A stretch of DNA of 36,714 nucleotides from CAYXGE01 sp964464435 (GTDB lineage Bacteria > Pseudomonadota > Gammaproteobacteria > Burkholderiales > Methylophilaceae), in assembly GCA_964464435.1 (NCBI GenBank), contig CAYXGE010000007.1, positions 1 through 36,714 of the forward strand. The letters are read 5' to 3'. The notes under the pieces were generated by a model. The model was not told where the DNA came from. It was given only the letters and a program-made list of their open reading frames with translations, and did not search any database. Below are positions 1-8,573 of the stretch, piece after piece. The position numbers and the translations under genes are program-made. The stretch's first letter is position 1; each line of letters opens with the position of its first letter.

Positions 1-28
1 TGCAACCCTTTTTAGTGTGCTAGAAGTG

Positions 29-814
29 TTAGTCTATTTGCCCTGCAGCAGTAATATTCATACCGCCATCCACATATGTGATTTCGCCTGTCACACCAGA
101 TGCTAAGTCGCTACATAAAAATGCAGAGACGTTACCAACTTCTTCAATCGTAACGTTACGACGCAGCGCGGCATGTTTTTCATTAAAACCTATCATTTTG
201 TCAAAATCAGCAATGCCTGATGCGGCAAGTGTTTTAATAGGGCCTGCAGATACCGCATTAACACGAATACCACGTGGACCTAAACTTTGCGCTAAATAGC
301 GCACATTAGCTTCAAGGCTGGCTTTTGCTACACCCATGACATTGTAGTTTGGCATGGTACGTTCTGCGCCTAAATAGCTAATGGTGAGTAAGCTACCATT
401 GCGGCCTTGCATCATGGGGTAGGCCGCCTTTGCTAACGCTGAAAAGCTGTATGAGCTAATGTCGTGTGCAATGCGGAAATATTCACGATTCACTGCATCT
501 AAGTAGTCACCATCAAGGGCTACTTTGGGTACGAAAGCTACTGAATGCACAACACAGTCAAGTCCATCCCAGTGTTTTGCGAGCGCTGGAAATAGGGCGT
601 CAATCTGTGCATCCTCAGCCACGTCGCAGGGAAGCACAATTTTTGAATCAAAATCAGCGGCTAAATCAGCAACGCGTTTTTCATGCTTTTCCATTTGATA
701 TGTAAATGCGAGTTCGGCGCCTTCACGTTTCATGGCAGCGGCAATACCATAGGCAATTGAGCGGTTGCTGAGTAAGCCAGCAATGAGTACTTTTTTTCCT
801 GCGAGAAATCCCAT
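29..814 (-). CDS. fabI: Enoyl-[acyl-carrier-protein] reductase (NADH), FabI
   Basis: Catalyses the last reduction of each fatty-acid elongation cycle (trans-2-enoyl-ACP to acyl-ACP) in the cytoplasm. The 261-residue protein has the usual FabI length. It shows the N-terminal nucleotide-binding segment typical of FabI (GLLSNRSIAYGIA, about residues 13-25) and the active-site set Y147, Y157 and K164, one residue offset from E. coli Y146/Y156/K163. ATG start at 814. It lies 35 bp after the ABC permease gene on the same strand, so it is probably the last gene of that transcript. No terminator is visible in the 28 bases left of the stop. Confidence 0.96.
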   Translation of the reverse strand: MGFLAGKKVLIAGLLSNRSIAYGIAAAMKREGAELAFTYQMEKHEKRVADLAADFDSKIVLPCDVAEDAQIDALFPALAKHWDGLDCVVHSVAFVPKVALDGDYLDAVNREYFRIAHDISSYSFSALAKAAYPMMQGRNGSLLTISYLGAERTMPNYNVMGVAKASLEANVRYLAQSLGPRGIRVNAVSAGPIKTLAASGIADFDKMIGFNEKHAALRRNVTIEEVGNVSAFLCSDLASGVTGEITYVDGGMNITAAGQID

Positions 815-849
815 AATGTTTCCTAATATTTAATATGTTGCTTTTATCG

Positions 850-1602
850 CTATTTTTTGGCTTGGCTACGAGGGTCTAATGCATCACGTAAGCCTTCGCC
901 AAGCAAATTATACCCTAACACGGTGATTAATATGGCAAGACCTGGATACAATGAAAGCCACCATGCAAATTGAATGTATTCTTTACCATCCGTCAAAATA
1001 TTACCCCAAGAGGCTTGAGGTGCTTGTACACCTAAGCCTAAGAAACTTAGGCCAGACTCTAATAGTACCGCGCTTGCAATGCCAAGTACTGCGCTCACGA
1101 TAATCGGGGTAAGGCTATTGGGCAATAAGTGAATAAAGATAAGCCTAACATCTTTTGCGCCTAGTGTACGAGATGCCATGACGAATTCACGCTCCGATAA
1201 GCTTAAAAACTCTGCGCGTACTAAGCGTGTAACGCTCATCCATGAGGTGAGGCCTATGACTATCATGATGTTGATGATAGAAGGTGTTAAAAACGCGATG
1301 ACCGCCAAAATTAAAAAGAAACTAGGGATAGAAAGCATGACATCGACTAAACGCATAATGAGCGTATCCACCCAGCCGCGATAATAGCCCGCTAAAGCAC
1401 CAAGCACGATACCGATAGCAGTTGATATGCCAACTGCTACCAAGCCCACTAAGAGTGAAATACGGCTACCATGAAGCATTCTGCTAAGTACATCTCTACC
1501 AAGCCCATCTGTACCCATCCAGTGCGCTTGTGATGGGGGTAGTAAAATAGATTTAACATCAATTGCGTTGGGGTCATAAGGGGAAATTAATGGCGCGAAT
1601 AG
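850..1602 (-). CDS. ABC transporter permease, DppC/OppC type (N-terminus lost in gap)
   Basis: Inner-membrane permease of a peptide/nickel-type ABC importer. The visible 250 residues hold the conserved stretch after the first membrane segment (HWMGTDGLGRDVLSRMLHGSR), several hydrophobic helices and the EAA loop that docks the ATPase (EFVMASRTLGAKDVRL), ending in DALDPR. These are DppC/OppC signatures. The first membrane helix and the start codon (roughly 30-50 residues) fall in the N run at 1603-1702. An apparent continuous reading frame through the N run into the next gene is an artefact: the two sides are different subunits. No ATPase subunits occur in the window. Confidence 0.9.
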   Translation of the reverse strand, partial: LFAPLISPYDPNAIDVKSILLPPSQAHWMGTDGLGRDVLSRMLHGSRISLLVGLVAVGISTAIGIVLGALAGYYRGWVDTLIMRLVDVMLSIPSFFLILAVIAFLTPSIINIMIVIGLTSWMSVTRLVRAEFLSLSEREFVMASRTLGAKDVRLIFIHLLPNSLTPIIVSAVLGIASAVLLESGLSFLGLGVQAPQASWGNILTDGKEYIQFAWWLSLYPGLAILITVLGYNLLGEGLRDALDPRSQAKK

Positions 1603-1702
1603 NNNNNNNNNNNNNNNNNNNNNNNNNNNNNNNNNNNNNNNNNNNNNNNNNNNNNNNNNNNNNNNNNNNNNNNNNNNNNNNNNNNNNNNNNNNNNNNNNN
1701 NN
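1603..1702. other. Assembly gap (100 N) between the two permease genes
   Basis: Exactly 100 N. The left side is the C-terminal part of a DppC-type permease and the right side the N-terminal part of a DppB-type permease. About 140 residues of DppB and 30-50 residues of DppC are missing, so the real gap should be around 500 bases or more. Confidence 0.97.
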
Positions 1703-2265
1703 TCATACTGAATGCTGTGTAAACCTGAGATTGGTAGCCAGTTATTGGTAACCCCCAACCAATACATTAATAATAACGATAACCAAAAGCCTGGAATAGA
1801 AAAGCCAATAAAGTTAAAAAGGGTAATGCTTCTATCTTGCCAACCCAAATAGTGTCTTGCTGCCAAAATACCTAAGGGAATTGCTAAGCTTAAAGTAATA
1901 ACTAAACCTATAATGTTTATCATCAAAGTAATTGGCAGTGCTTCTTGAATCAAACCTTTGGTTACGTTGCCGTCTTTGTCTGTGGTTTGCCAAAACACAG
2001 GTTTTTGATGGCTGGCAAATGAGTTGCCAAAGTCTAACTGCGACATGCGTTTTAACCAAAGCCCGTATTGCACAATGACAGGCTTGTCTAAATTATAGAG
2101 CTTGCGCAGTTGCGCACGCGATTCTTCTGAGGCTTTAGGATTAAATGAAGCTTCATTGCTAGTAATATCACCGGGGGCGAGATGCATAATAAAAAACGAA
2201 ATTAGGCTAATACCAATAAGCATTGGTATCATCCATAAAGTCCGCTTAATTATGTAATTAATCAT
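1703..2265 (-). CDS. ABC transporter permease, DppB/OppB type (C-terminus lost in gap)
   Basis: First permease subunit of the peptide-type importer. The start (ATG at 2265) opens with the classic DppB N-terminus, a membrane helix beginning MINYIIKRTLWMIPMLIGIS and then the motif FIMHLAPGD. About 187 residues are visible of a family length of roughly 310-340, so the EAA loop and last helices are hidden in the N run. It begins 33 bp after the binding-protein stop on the same strand, consistent with one operon (binding protein, DppB, DppC). A long polar loop at about residues 40-100 is usual for OppB/DppB/YejB proteins. The substrate cannot be named from sequence alone. Confidence 0.9.
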
Positions 2266-2298
2266 TAATATTTAATTAGTTAATTTATATTATTAAAG

Positions 2299-3736
2299 TT
2301 ATTTATCAGATATTTGATTACGCCGATAAATGCTTGGAATATACCATTGATGCGAATCATAACTCACGCCAGCAGGTGGAATAGGGTCTACAATACCTTG
2401 CACACGTTTATGAATGGCGGTGAGTCCATAACCAGCGGATAAATAAACAATTGGGCTATCTGCGAGTAGTTCTTTAGCAAAAGCATGGTAAATGACTTTG
2501 CGTTTTTCTGGGTCTAGCTCCAGACGGCCTTGTTCTAATAGCTTATCCACCTTGGGGTTTTGATACCCTATAAAATTAAACTGACCAGGCGCTTGTTGGC
2601 TTGAGTGCCAAATATTATATTGGTCTGGGTCTAAGCCTAAGCCCCAGCCTAGTACCACCGCATCAAAGTCACCCGTTTTAATAAATCGGCTAATAAAGCT
2701 TGCCCATTCAATAGCGCGAATTTTAACGTCTATGCCCACTTCTTTGAGTCTACGCTGAATCAATACGGCTGATTTCTCACGCTCTTTATTTTGATTACAT
2801 AAAATTTCAAATGTAAATGGCTTGCCGTCACGTTCTAGAATGCCATCTCCATTACTGTCTTTAAAGCCCGCTTGTGCCAACAAGGCTTTGGCTTTTTCTG
2901 GGTCATAAGGGTAGGGCTTAAGTTCAGGGTTGCTCCAGCGTGTGCCAGGCTTATAAGGTGAGGCAATATTAATGCCTAAGCCCAAATATACGCCATCAAT
3001 AATTTCTTGTTTATCAATCGCGTAATTAATGGCTTGCCTCACACGCACATCATTAAATGGTTTACGTTTTAAGTTAAACCCCATATAAGTGTAGTTGTTA
3101 CCTAATTCTTTGTATAAATTGAGCTTTTGTTTAAGTTCAGGACGTGCAGGGATGATGCGCGCGTATTTAATTGGGTCAAGGCTCATGCTATCAATATTAT
3201 CTGCCATTAGCTCTAGAAATTGCGCTGAGTTATCAGGAATCATTCTAGAAATNNNNNNNNNNNNNNNNNNNNNNNNNNNNNNNNNNNNNNNNNNNNNNNN
3301 NNNNNNNNNNNNNNNNNNNNNNNNNNNNNNNNNNNNNNNNNNNNNNNNNNNNGGGTTTGCCATCTGCCCATTTTAAATTCGGCTTTAATTTAAAAGTGAT
3401 GGTTTTATTGTCATCTGATACTTGCCAACTTTCTGCAAGCTCGCCAGTTAAATCAAGTTTGGCGTCATATTTGAGTAAACGGTTAAAGATATTAGATGAA
3501 ATTGCAAAAGCGGATGACTCACCAGCAATCATTGCAATTAAACTGCTTGGTTCACCCGTCATGGCATCAATGTAAACGCCACCTGATTCAACCGCTTTAA
3601 TTTGGCTGTAATCGAGCGCTGGCGTTTTTTGTTGTGGAGAGCAAGCTACCAATAAAGCAGCAATAGAGAATGACGCAGCCATGGCTATAGCTACGCGTAT
3701 AGATTGCAAGCTATTAGCGTTTGCGCGCTTTAACAT
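2299..3736 (-). CDS. Peptide-type ABC transporter substrate-binding lipoprotein (internal gap)
   Basis: Extracytoplasmic solute-binding protein of family 5 (DppA/OppA/YejA-like). The ATG at 3736 gives a lipoprotein signal peptide with lipobox LVAC (Cys32). Family marks include PSSLIAMIAGESSAFAISSNIF, LAESWQVSDDNKTITFKLK and, after the gap, VRQAINYAIDKQEII and PYPYDPEKAKALLAQAGF. The visible parts total about 445 residues against a usual 530-600. Both gap edges fall on codon boundaries of one frame, so the true gap length should be a multiple of three. The first 23 bases overlap the 3' end of mltD, which suggests coupled translation. The ligand (peptide, murein peptide or other) is unknown. 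Confidence 0.9.
3253..3352. other. Assembly gap (100 N) inside the binding-protein gene
   Basis: Exactly 100 N. It splits one gene; the two flanks are the N- and C-terminal parts of the same solute-binding protein. Family length suggests about 250-450 missing bases. Confidence 0.96.
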
Positions 3737-5249
3737 GCCTATTGGCTTTATGGCTGGATACACGTTTGCTTGATTTTCCAATATGATGCGTCCGTGGCGA
3801 ACGTCGTTTATTCAAAGAACCCGTGCCTGATTTGGCGGATTTGCCATCAAAAAGTTTCAAACTTTGCCCAACTTTAATTTTTGTTGATTTTAATCGGTTA
3901 AGTTTTTTGATTGTACTCACAGAAACACCATATTTTTCCGCAATATCTTCTAGGGTTTCATTTTTCTTTACTACATGTTTACTCTGTATGTGCGTGGGTT
4001 TATCTTCACTAAGCGCATCGGCTGTATTTTTTTCGGCAACATCACGCTGCGTAAAGGCGACTGCGCTAGGAGGTACAATCAGTGCTTGGTCGTCATGCAT
4101 TTTTTTTGTATTAGGTAAATCGTTGGCGGCGCGAAGCGCATGCACATTCACGCCAAATTTTTTCGCAATTTTATCCATGCGTTCACCGCGTGAAGCATGG
4201 TAAGTGTTCCAACTCACTAAAGGTTGGTTGTAATTGCTGAGGTTAGTTAAGAAGGTTTCTTTTGCGGAGACGGGTAGCAAAATATCACGCTCAGCACTGG
4301 CACTTGCTTTAAGCATGGCTCGGTTATTTTTAGGGTTAAGCGCTATAAACTCTTCATACGGAATTTCAGCGAGTTTAGCGGCAAGGTGAGCATCCATTTG
4401 GCTTGGCGCTTTAACGTTAGTAAAGTAGGGAGTATTTGGTATGGTTGAAATTTTTAATCCATATTGCTCTGGATGCGTCACAATATTTTTAATGGCCTGT
4501 AGTTTGGGCACATAGTTTTTGGTTTCTTCTGGCAAATCTAAGCTGGCGTAATCAGTTTTTAGGCCGCTATCACGATTTTTATCAATTGCACGTTGTACCG
4601 TGCCTTCACCTGCATTATATGCTGCTAAAGCAAGGTCCCAACTGCCAAATATACTGTGTAATTTTTGCAAATAAGTCAGCGCTGCTTTGGTGGCAGCGGT
4701 AACATCACGGCGATTATCGACCCACCAATTTTGATGTAACCCGAAGTCTTTACCCGTAGCAGGCATAAATTGCCATAAACCAGAAGCTTTGCTTCTTGAT
4801 AAGGCTTGCGGATTGTAGCCACTTTCTACCATAGGAAGTAAGGCGATTTCACTTGGCATTCCGCGCTTTTCTACTTCCTCAACAATATGAAAAAGATACT
4901 TTTGACTTCTTTGCATCATCCTGTCTACATATTCTGGCTTAGCAGAAAAGTAAGCTTCATGCTTTGCTGTAAGGGAAGATTCAATTTCAGGTAATGCATA
5001 CCCGGATTTAATTCTATCCCAGAGGTTTACAGTAGGGTCGAACTGTTCGGCTGCAGGTGTTAGACTTAGTCCTGTTTCATCTAAAAAGGCGGTATCTGTC
5101 ACTATGCTATCAGGCAAATAAGTGATGACTGTTCCAGCAGCATTGGTGTCTTCGTTCGGAGGGCTATTTTCTGCGTAGGCCTGTGCGCAGGCACTTAAAA
5201 CTAAAATAAATGTGGTAAAACGAAGAATTAAGTACGACTTTAAATGCAT
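3714..5249 (-). CDS. mltD: Membrane-bound lytic murein transglycosylase D (MltD), LysM-containing
   Basis: Cleaves the glycan strand of peptidoglycan with formation of 1,6-anhydromuropeptides in the periplasm. The 511-residue protein has a lipoprotein signal (LSAC, Cys21) and an SLT/GH23 domain at about residues 110-260 with catalytic Glu142 in the motif MVESGYNP, followed by SGLWQFMPATG and AYNAGEGTV. Two LysM peptidoglycan-binding repeats follow at about 345-395 and 424-467. The last 40 residues are strongly basic (Lys/Arg/His/Ser-rich), an unusual tail. It is the first gene before the peptide importer and overlaps it by 23 bp. In enterobacteria mltD is likewise next to gloB. Confidence 0.95.
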   Translation of the reverse strand: MHLKSYLILRFTTFILVLSACAQAYAENSPPNEDTNAAGTVITYLPDSIVTDTAFLDETGLSLTPAAEQFDPTVNLWDRIKSGYALPEIESSLTAKHEAYFSAKPEYVDRMMQRSQKYLFHIVEEVEKRGMPSEIALLPMVESGYNPQALSRSKASGLWQFMPATGKDFGLHQNWWVDNRRDVTAATKAALTYLQKLHSIFGSWDLALAAYNAGEGTVQRAIDKNRDSGLKTDYASLDLPEETKNYVPKLQAIKNIVTHPEQYGLKISTIPNTPYFTNVKAPSQMDAHLAAKLAEIPYEEFIALNPKNNRAMLKASASAERDILLPVSAKETFLTNLSNYNQPLVSWNTYHASRGERMDKIAKKFGVNVHALRAANDLPNTKKMHDDQALIVPPSAVAFTQRDVAEKNTADALSEDKPTHIQSKHVVKKNETLEDIAEKYGVSVSTIKKLNRLKSTKIKVGQSLKLFDGKSAKSGTGSLNKRRSPRTHHIGKSSKRVSSHKANRHVKARKR

Positions 5250-5276
5250 AGTTTTTCATATTTCAAACAATAGCAG

Positions 5277-5306
5277 ATGGTATCTAACTATGCCTTCAAG
5301 CGTCAA
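5277..5306 (-). promoter_or_regulatory. Possible sigma-70 promoter for mltD
   Basis: On the minus strand a TTGACG box (5301-5306) is followed after 18 bases by TACCAT (5277-5282), about 28 bases before the mltD ATG. The -35 matches well and the -10 only partly. It is the best candidate in the 93-bp mltD-gloB spacer. Confidence 0.35.
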
Positions 5307-5342
5307 GTAAGCAATGCTTTGTTTGCAGGCAGATTCACGATG

Positions 5343-6146
5343 TTAAAAGGTATTTCTAAGTTGCCTTAAGCGCGTAAAGACTTGAAGTGAATTGGTATTC
5401 TCAAGTTCAGCTAGGCCAAACCCTAAATTTAATTTAATTTCTTGGTTAAAACCTCTTAAAAATGGATTGGTTGCTAATTCAAGTGCGATGGTGCTTGGTA
5501 AGCTTGCTAGATTTTTTTTCCGAATTTGTGCTGTTTGCGCAGCTCTTGCAATCAGTGCTTGATTGTTTGGCTCAAACTGCAAGGCAAAGTCGATATTACG
5601 TTGTGTATACTCATGTGTGCAGAAAACCTGTGTATCGCTCGGCAAACTTGCCAAGCGTTGCAATGAATGATAAAGCTGTTCGGCAGTGCCTTCAAACAGG
5701 CGGCCACAACCTGCACCAAATAGCGTATCCCCACAAAACAGTAATGACTGACCATAATAAGCAATATGTCCTAACGTATGGCCTGGTATTTCCATTACCT
5801 TGAGTTGTAAACCATATGGACTGAGATGAATGTCATCACCTTCAGACACTGCAATATGGGCAAAGCTATAACGTTCTTTAGCGGGCGCATACACTTGCAC
5901 CATAGGCCAGCGCGCTAACAAAGCATCAACACCGCCAATATGATCAGCATGGTGGTGGGTGACTAAAATATGGGTCAGAGTAAGCTGTTGCTCGCGTAGG
6001 ATTTCAATCACTGGCTGAGCATCACCTGGGTCTACCACAATAGCATGTTGTTGGTGGCGTATTAACCAGATGTAATTATCTTCAAACGCGGAAATTGGTG
6101 TAATGGTTGGTAAAGACATATTTGAAGTTGATGATGTATCGTTCAT
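5343..6146 (-). CDS. gloB: Hydroxyacylglutathione hydrolase (glyoxalase II)
   Basis: Hydrolyses S-lactoylglutathione to lactate and glutathione, the second step of methylglyoxal detoxification. It is a metallo-beta-lactamase-fold enzyme with the binuclear metal motif THHHADH (residues 63-69), GHTLGH, and GDTLFGAGCGRLFEG around the third ligand. The C-terminal glyoxalase II domain has KKNLASLPSTIALELATNPFLR. Length 267 from ATG 6146; a second ATG at 6119 (residue 10) would match the usual start better, and neither has a clear ribosome-binding site. It diverges from the methyltransferase gene with only 29 bp between start codons (56 bp from the alternative start). Confidence 0.96.
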   Translation of the reverse strand: MNDTSSTSNMSLPTITPISAFEDNYIWLIRHQQHAIVVDPGDAQPVIEILREQQLTLTHILVTHHHADHIGGVDALLARWPMVQVYAPAKERYSFAHIAVSEGDDIHLSPYGLQLKVMEIPGHTLGHIAYYGQSLLFCGDTLFGAGCGRLFEGTAEQLYHSLQRLASLPSDTQVFCTHEYTQRNIDFALQFEPNNQALIARAAQTAQIRKKNLASLPSTIALELATNPFLRGFNQEIKLNLGFGLAELENTNSLQVFTRLRQLRNTF

Positions 6147-6175
6147 AATAGCGATGATTCGTTTTTAGGCCTCAA

Positions 6176-6910
6176 ATGTCAACAGATATACAACATGCAT
6201 GGCTAGCTTCACCTCTTGGTTTGTACTTACAAGCGCAAGAGCAAGCGCTATATCAGCCTATTGTAAGTGATGTTTTCGGCTTTAATGCCTTACAACTAGG
6301 CCTCTTGGATTTGCCGTTTCTCAATGCATCAAGAATCCCTGTTTCCCTTAAAGTGGATTGCAGTAAAGGTGATGTGCAATGTGACTTTAGTTATTTGCCA
6401 TTTCAAGCCGCGACCATTGATTTAGTCTTATTACCTCATGCGCTTGAATTTAGTGATAATCCGCATCAAGTGCTGCGTGAGGTAGAGCGTGTGTTAGTGG
6501 CAGAAGGGGTGCTCATGATTACTGGCTTTAACCCGCACAGTACATGGGGCTTAAAACGATTATTTACGCGTCAAAAAGCTTTTCCTTGGCATGGGCGTTT
6601 TTTACCACTGTTGCGCATTAAAGACTGGTTAGCTTTGCTGGGTTTTGAGATAGAAATTGTGCAAATGGCAGGATATGCTCCGCCATGTGACAAAGTGGCA
6701 TGGCTTAACCGATTTACTTGGTTGGATAAATTAATCGGTCGTCGCTGGCCAATGTTGGGAGGCATTTATTTTATTGTTGCCAGAAAGAAAGTAGCGGGCA
6801 TGCGTGTGATTAAACCTAACTGGAAAAAATCAAAGCTACAAACGCATTTAATGACGGTGCCTTCACAAAAACAACCCACTCAACAACAGCGCCATTCAAA
6901 AGAACAATAA
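6176..6910 (+). CDS. SAM-dependent methyltransferase, YafS-like
   Basis: Class I methyltransferase-like protein of 244 residues, identified by its centre (DLVLLPHALEFSDNPHQVLREVERVLVAEG, given here in two parts: DLVLLPHALEFSD and NPHQVLREVERVL), which corresponds to motifs IV-V of SAM methyltransferases, and by its position between gloB and rnhA, the same place as yafS in E. coli. The glycine-rich motif I is poor (VFGFNALQLGLLD), as is common in this group, so binding of SAM is likely but not proven by sequence. The C-terminal 40 residues are Lys/Gln-rich and look disordered. Substrate unknown. Followed 18 bp later by rnhA. Confidence 0.8.
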   Translation: MSTDIQHAWLASPLGLYLQAQEQALYQPIVSDVFGFNALQLGLLDLPFLNASRIPVSLKVDCSKGDVQCDFSYLPFQAATIDLVLLPHALEFSDNPHQVLREVERVLVAEGVLMITGFNPHSTWGLKRLFTRQKAFPWHGRFLPLLRIKDWLALLGFEIEIVQMAGYAPPCDKVAWLNRFTWLDKLIGRRWPMLGGIYFIVARKKVAGMRVIKPNWKKSKLQTHLMTVPSQKQPTQQQRHSKEQ

Positions 6911-6928
6911 TTTAATATAGAAGTTTTC

Positions 6929-7393
6929 ATGACCAACAATAATCAAGACTATGTCGTTATTCATGCTGATGGCGCATGCAAAGGTAACCCTGGCCCTGGC
7001 GGTTGGGGGGCTACGCTTGAATATGCAGGTAAAGAAAAAGCGCTATGGGGCGGAGAGTTTGATACCACCAATAACCGTATGGAATTGCTAGGTGTGATTC
7101 GCGCCTTAGAAAGCCTTAAACGCTCATGCCGAATTAAAGTTTATACAGATTCAAGTTATGTACAAAAAGGCATATCCGAATGGATACATGCTTGGAAAGC
7201 TAGGGGTTGGAAAACGGCAGATAAAAAAGCAGTCAAAAATGAAGATTTATGGAAAATATTAGACGCGCTTGTGCAACAGCATGAAATAGAATGGATATGG
7301 GTGAAAGGTCATGCTGGGCATGCTGGCAATGAGCGCGTGGATATGCTGGCAAACCGTGGGGTAGAAGAACTATTAAAGGGAGCAAGGCAGTGA
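6929..7393 (+). CDS. rnhA: Ribonuclease HI
   Basis: Degrades RNA in RNA:DNA hybrids (R-loops, primers). The 154-residue protein has the four-carboxylate site D14 (HADGACKGNPGPGG), E52 (NRMELLG), D74 (YTDSSYV) and D138, plus H128 (KGHAGH), each four residues offset from E. coli D10/E48/D70/D134/H124. The basic handle region (WKARGWKTADKK) is present. The last base triplet TGA overlaps the GTG start of dnaQ (GTGA), so the two are translationally coupled. Confidence 0.98.
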   Translation: MTNNNQDYVVIHADGACKGNPGPGGWGATLEYAGKEKALWGGEFDTTNNRMELLGVIRALESLKRSCRIKVYTDSSYVQKGISEWIHAWKARGWKTADKKAVKNEDLWKILDALVQQHEIEWIWVKGHAGHAGNERVDMLANRGVEELLKGARQ

Positions 7394-8076
7394 GACAGAT
7401 TTTTTTAGATACAGAAACCACAGGCCTAAATCCCGCTCAGGGCCATCGCATTATTGAAATTGCCGCAGTTGAGTTGATTAATAGACGGTTCACCGATAAG
7501 CATTTTCATGTCTATCTTAACCCAGAGCGTGATATTGAAGCTGCCGCGCAAGAAGTGCATGGTATTACACTGGAGTTTTTGCAAGATAAGCCCTTGTTTC
7601 ATGAGGTTGTGGATGAGTTTTTAGACTTTGTTAGTGGGGCAGAACTGATTATTCATAACGCACCATTTGATGTCGGCTTTATTAATATGGAGCTAGGTAA
7701 AATTGAGCGCCCGAATATAGAAACTTTCTGTCATAGCATTATTGATACATTAAAAATGGCCAAAGATATGCGGCCAGGACAGCGTAATAACTTAGATGCG
7801 CTGTGCCGTTTTTATAATATTGACAACTCAAAACGTACCTTGCATGGCGCGTTACTTGATGCGGAGCTACTTGCAGATGTCTACATGGCGATGACGCGTG
7901 GTCAAGAAAGTTTATTAATGGACTTGGTTGAAACGAAAAATGCTTTTGCTGATGCAGGTCAGTCACCGCGCAATACAACCATCAAAGTGTTAACAGCAAC
8001 AGAATCTGAGTTAGAAGCGCATCAACAATATCTAGAGGGCTTAAGCAAGGGTGGAAACTGCGTTTGGAATAGTTAA
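7390..8076 (+). CDS. dnaQ: DNA polymerase III epsilon subunit (proofreading 3'-5' exonuclease)
   Basis: Proofreading exonuclease of the replicative polymerase. The 228-residue protein carries the DEDDh set: D7 and E9 (DTETTG), D94 (NAPFDVGF), H152 and D157 (TLHGALLDAELLADVY). Residues after about 180 form the linker and C-terminal segment that binds the alpha subunit in other bacteria. It starts with GTG inside the rnhA stop (GTGA), with AAGGGAG seven bases upstream as ribosome-binding site. In E. coli rnhA and dnaQ diverge from one promoter region; here they run in tandem. Confidence 0.97.
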   Translation: MRQIFLDTETTGLNPAQGHRIIEIAAVELINRRFTDKHFHVYLNPERDIEAAAQEVHGITLEFLQDKPLFHEVVDEFLDFVSGAELIIHNAPFDVGFINMELGKIERPNIETFCHSIIDTLKMAKDMRPGQRNNLDALCRFYNIDNSKRTLHGALLDAELLADVYMAMTRGQESLLMDLVETKNAFADAGQSPRNTTIKVLTATESELEAHQQYLEGLSKGGNCVWNS

Positions 8077-8093
8077 CCGAATCAAAAGGGATG

Positions 8094-8534
8094 TTAACCC
8101 TGCGCATCCGCCCAGCTATTGGGCGTTTCATAAAGGCGCACGCGCTCAAGCTTTAAATGATTGCCAAAGGTATCGTGGTATTCGGACTTTAATATGCTAA
8201 AGGCCTCAGCGGCTAGGTTTTCAGCGGTAGGCACGGTACGCATTACCACTGTTTTGTGGTTAGGTAAGCTGTTTAAAAAATTGAGTATTTCTGTATCGCC
8301 CTGATACACCAGAAACGCATGATCCCAAACATCGACCACTGCTTTGCGTGCAATGGCTTTAACATCAGAAAAGTCCATCACCATACCGTTTTCAGAAGCG
8401 CCTTCTTGTTGAATAATATCGCCAGATAGCGTAATTTCAATGGCATAGCGGTGCCCATGTAAGTTGCGGCATTGGCTTTTATGACATGGAATGCGGTGAC
8501 CCGAGTCAAATTCTAATCGTGTGGTAATGTGCAT
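8094..8534 (-). CDS. queD: 6-carboxy-5,6,7,8-tetrahydropterin synthase (QueD)
   Basis: Converts 7,8-dihydroneopterin triphosphate to 6-carboxytetrahydropterin in the queuosine/7-deazaguanine pathway. The 146-residue protein has the zinc ligands H13, H26 and H28 (NLHGHRY), the catalytic cysteine C22 four residues before, and the late motif VRLYETPNSWA. A plain pyruvoyl-tetrahydropterin synthase is the related alternative, but the CxxxHGH spacing favours QueD. It is the last gene of a five-gene minus-strand run and converges on dnaQ with only 17 bp between stops and no visible terminator. No other queuosine gene is in the window. Confidence 0.9.
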   Translation of the reverse strand: MHITTRLEFDSGHRIPCHKSQCRNLHGHRYAIEITLSGDIIQQEGASENGMVMDFSDVKAIARKAVVDVWDHAFLVYQGDTEILNFLNSLPNHKTVVMRTVPTAENLAAEAFSILKSEYHDTFGNHLKLERVRLYETPNSWADAQG

Positions 8535-8573
8535 GTCAGCATTATATCAGTTGGCACTAGAGCTTACATCGTC

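Noticed and set aside
850..2265. A single long permease gene running through the N run
   Set aside because: The two sides match different subunits (DppC C-terminal, DppB N-terminal); the continuity is due only to N being read as any codon.
3823..4203. 126-codon plus-strand frame opposite mltD
   Set aside because: It is antisense to a well-supported gene, has no ribosome-binding site and no recognisable domain; the Ser/Phe-rich composition is what the opposite strand of mltD gives.
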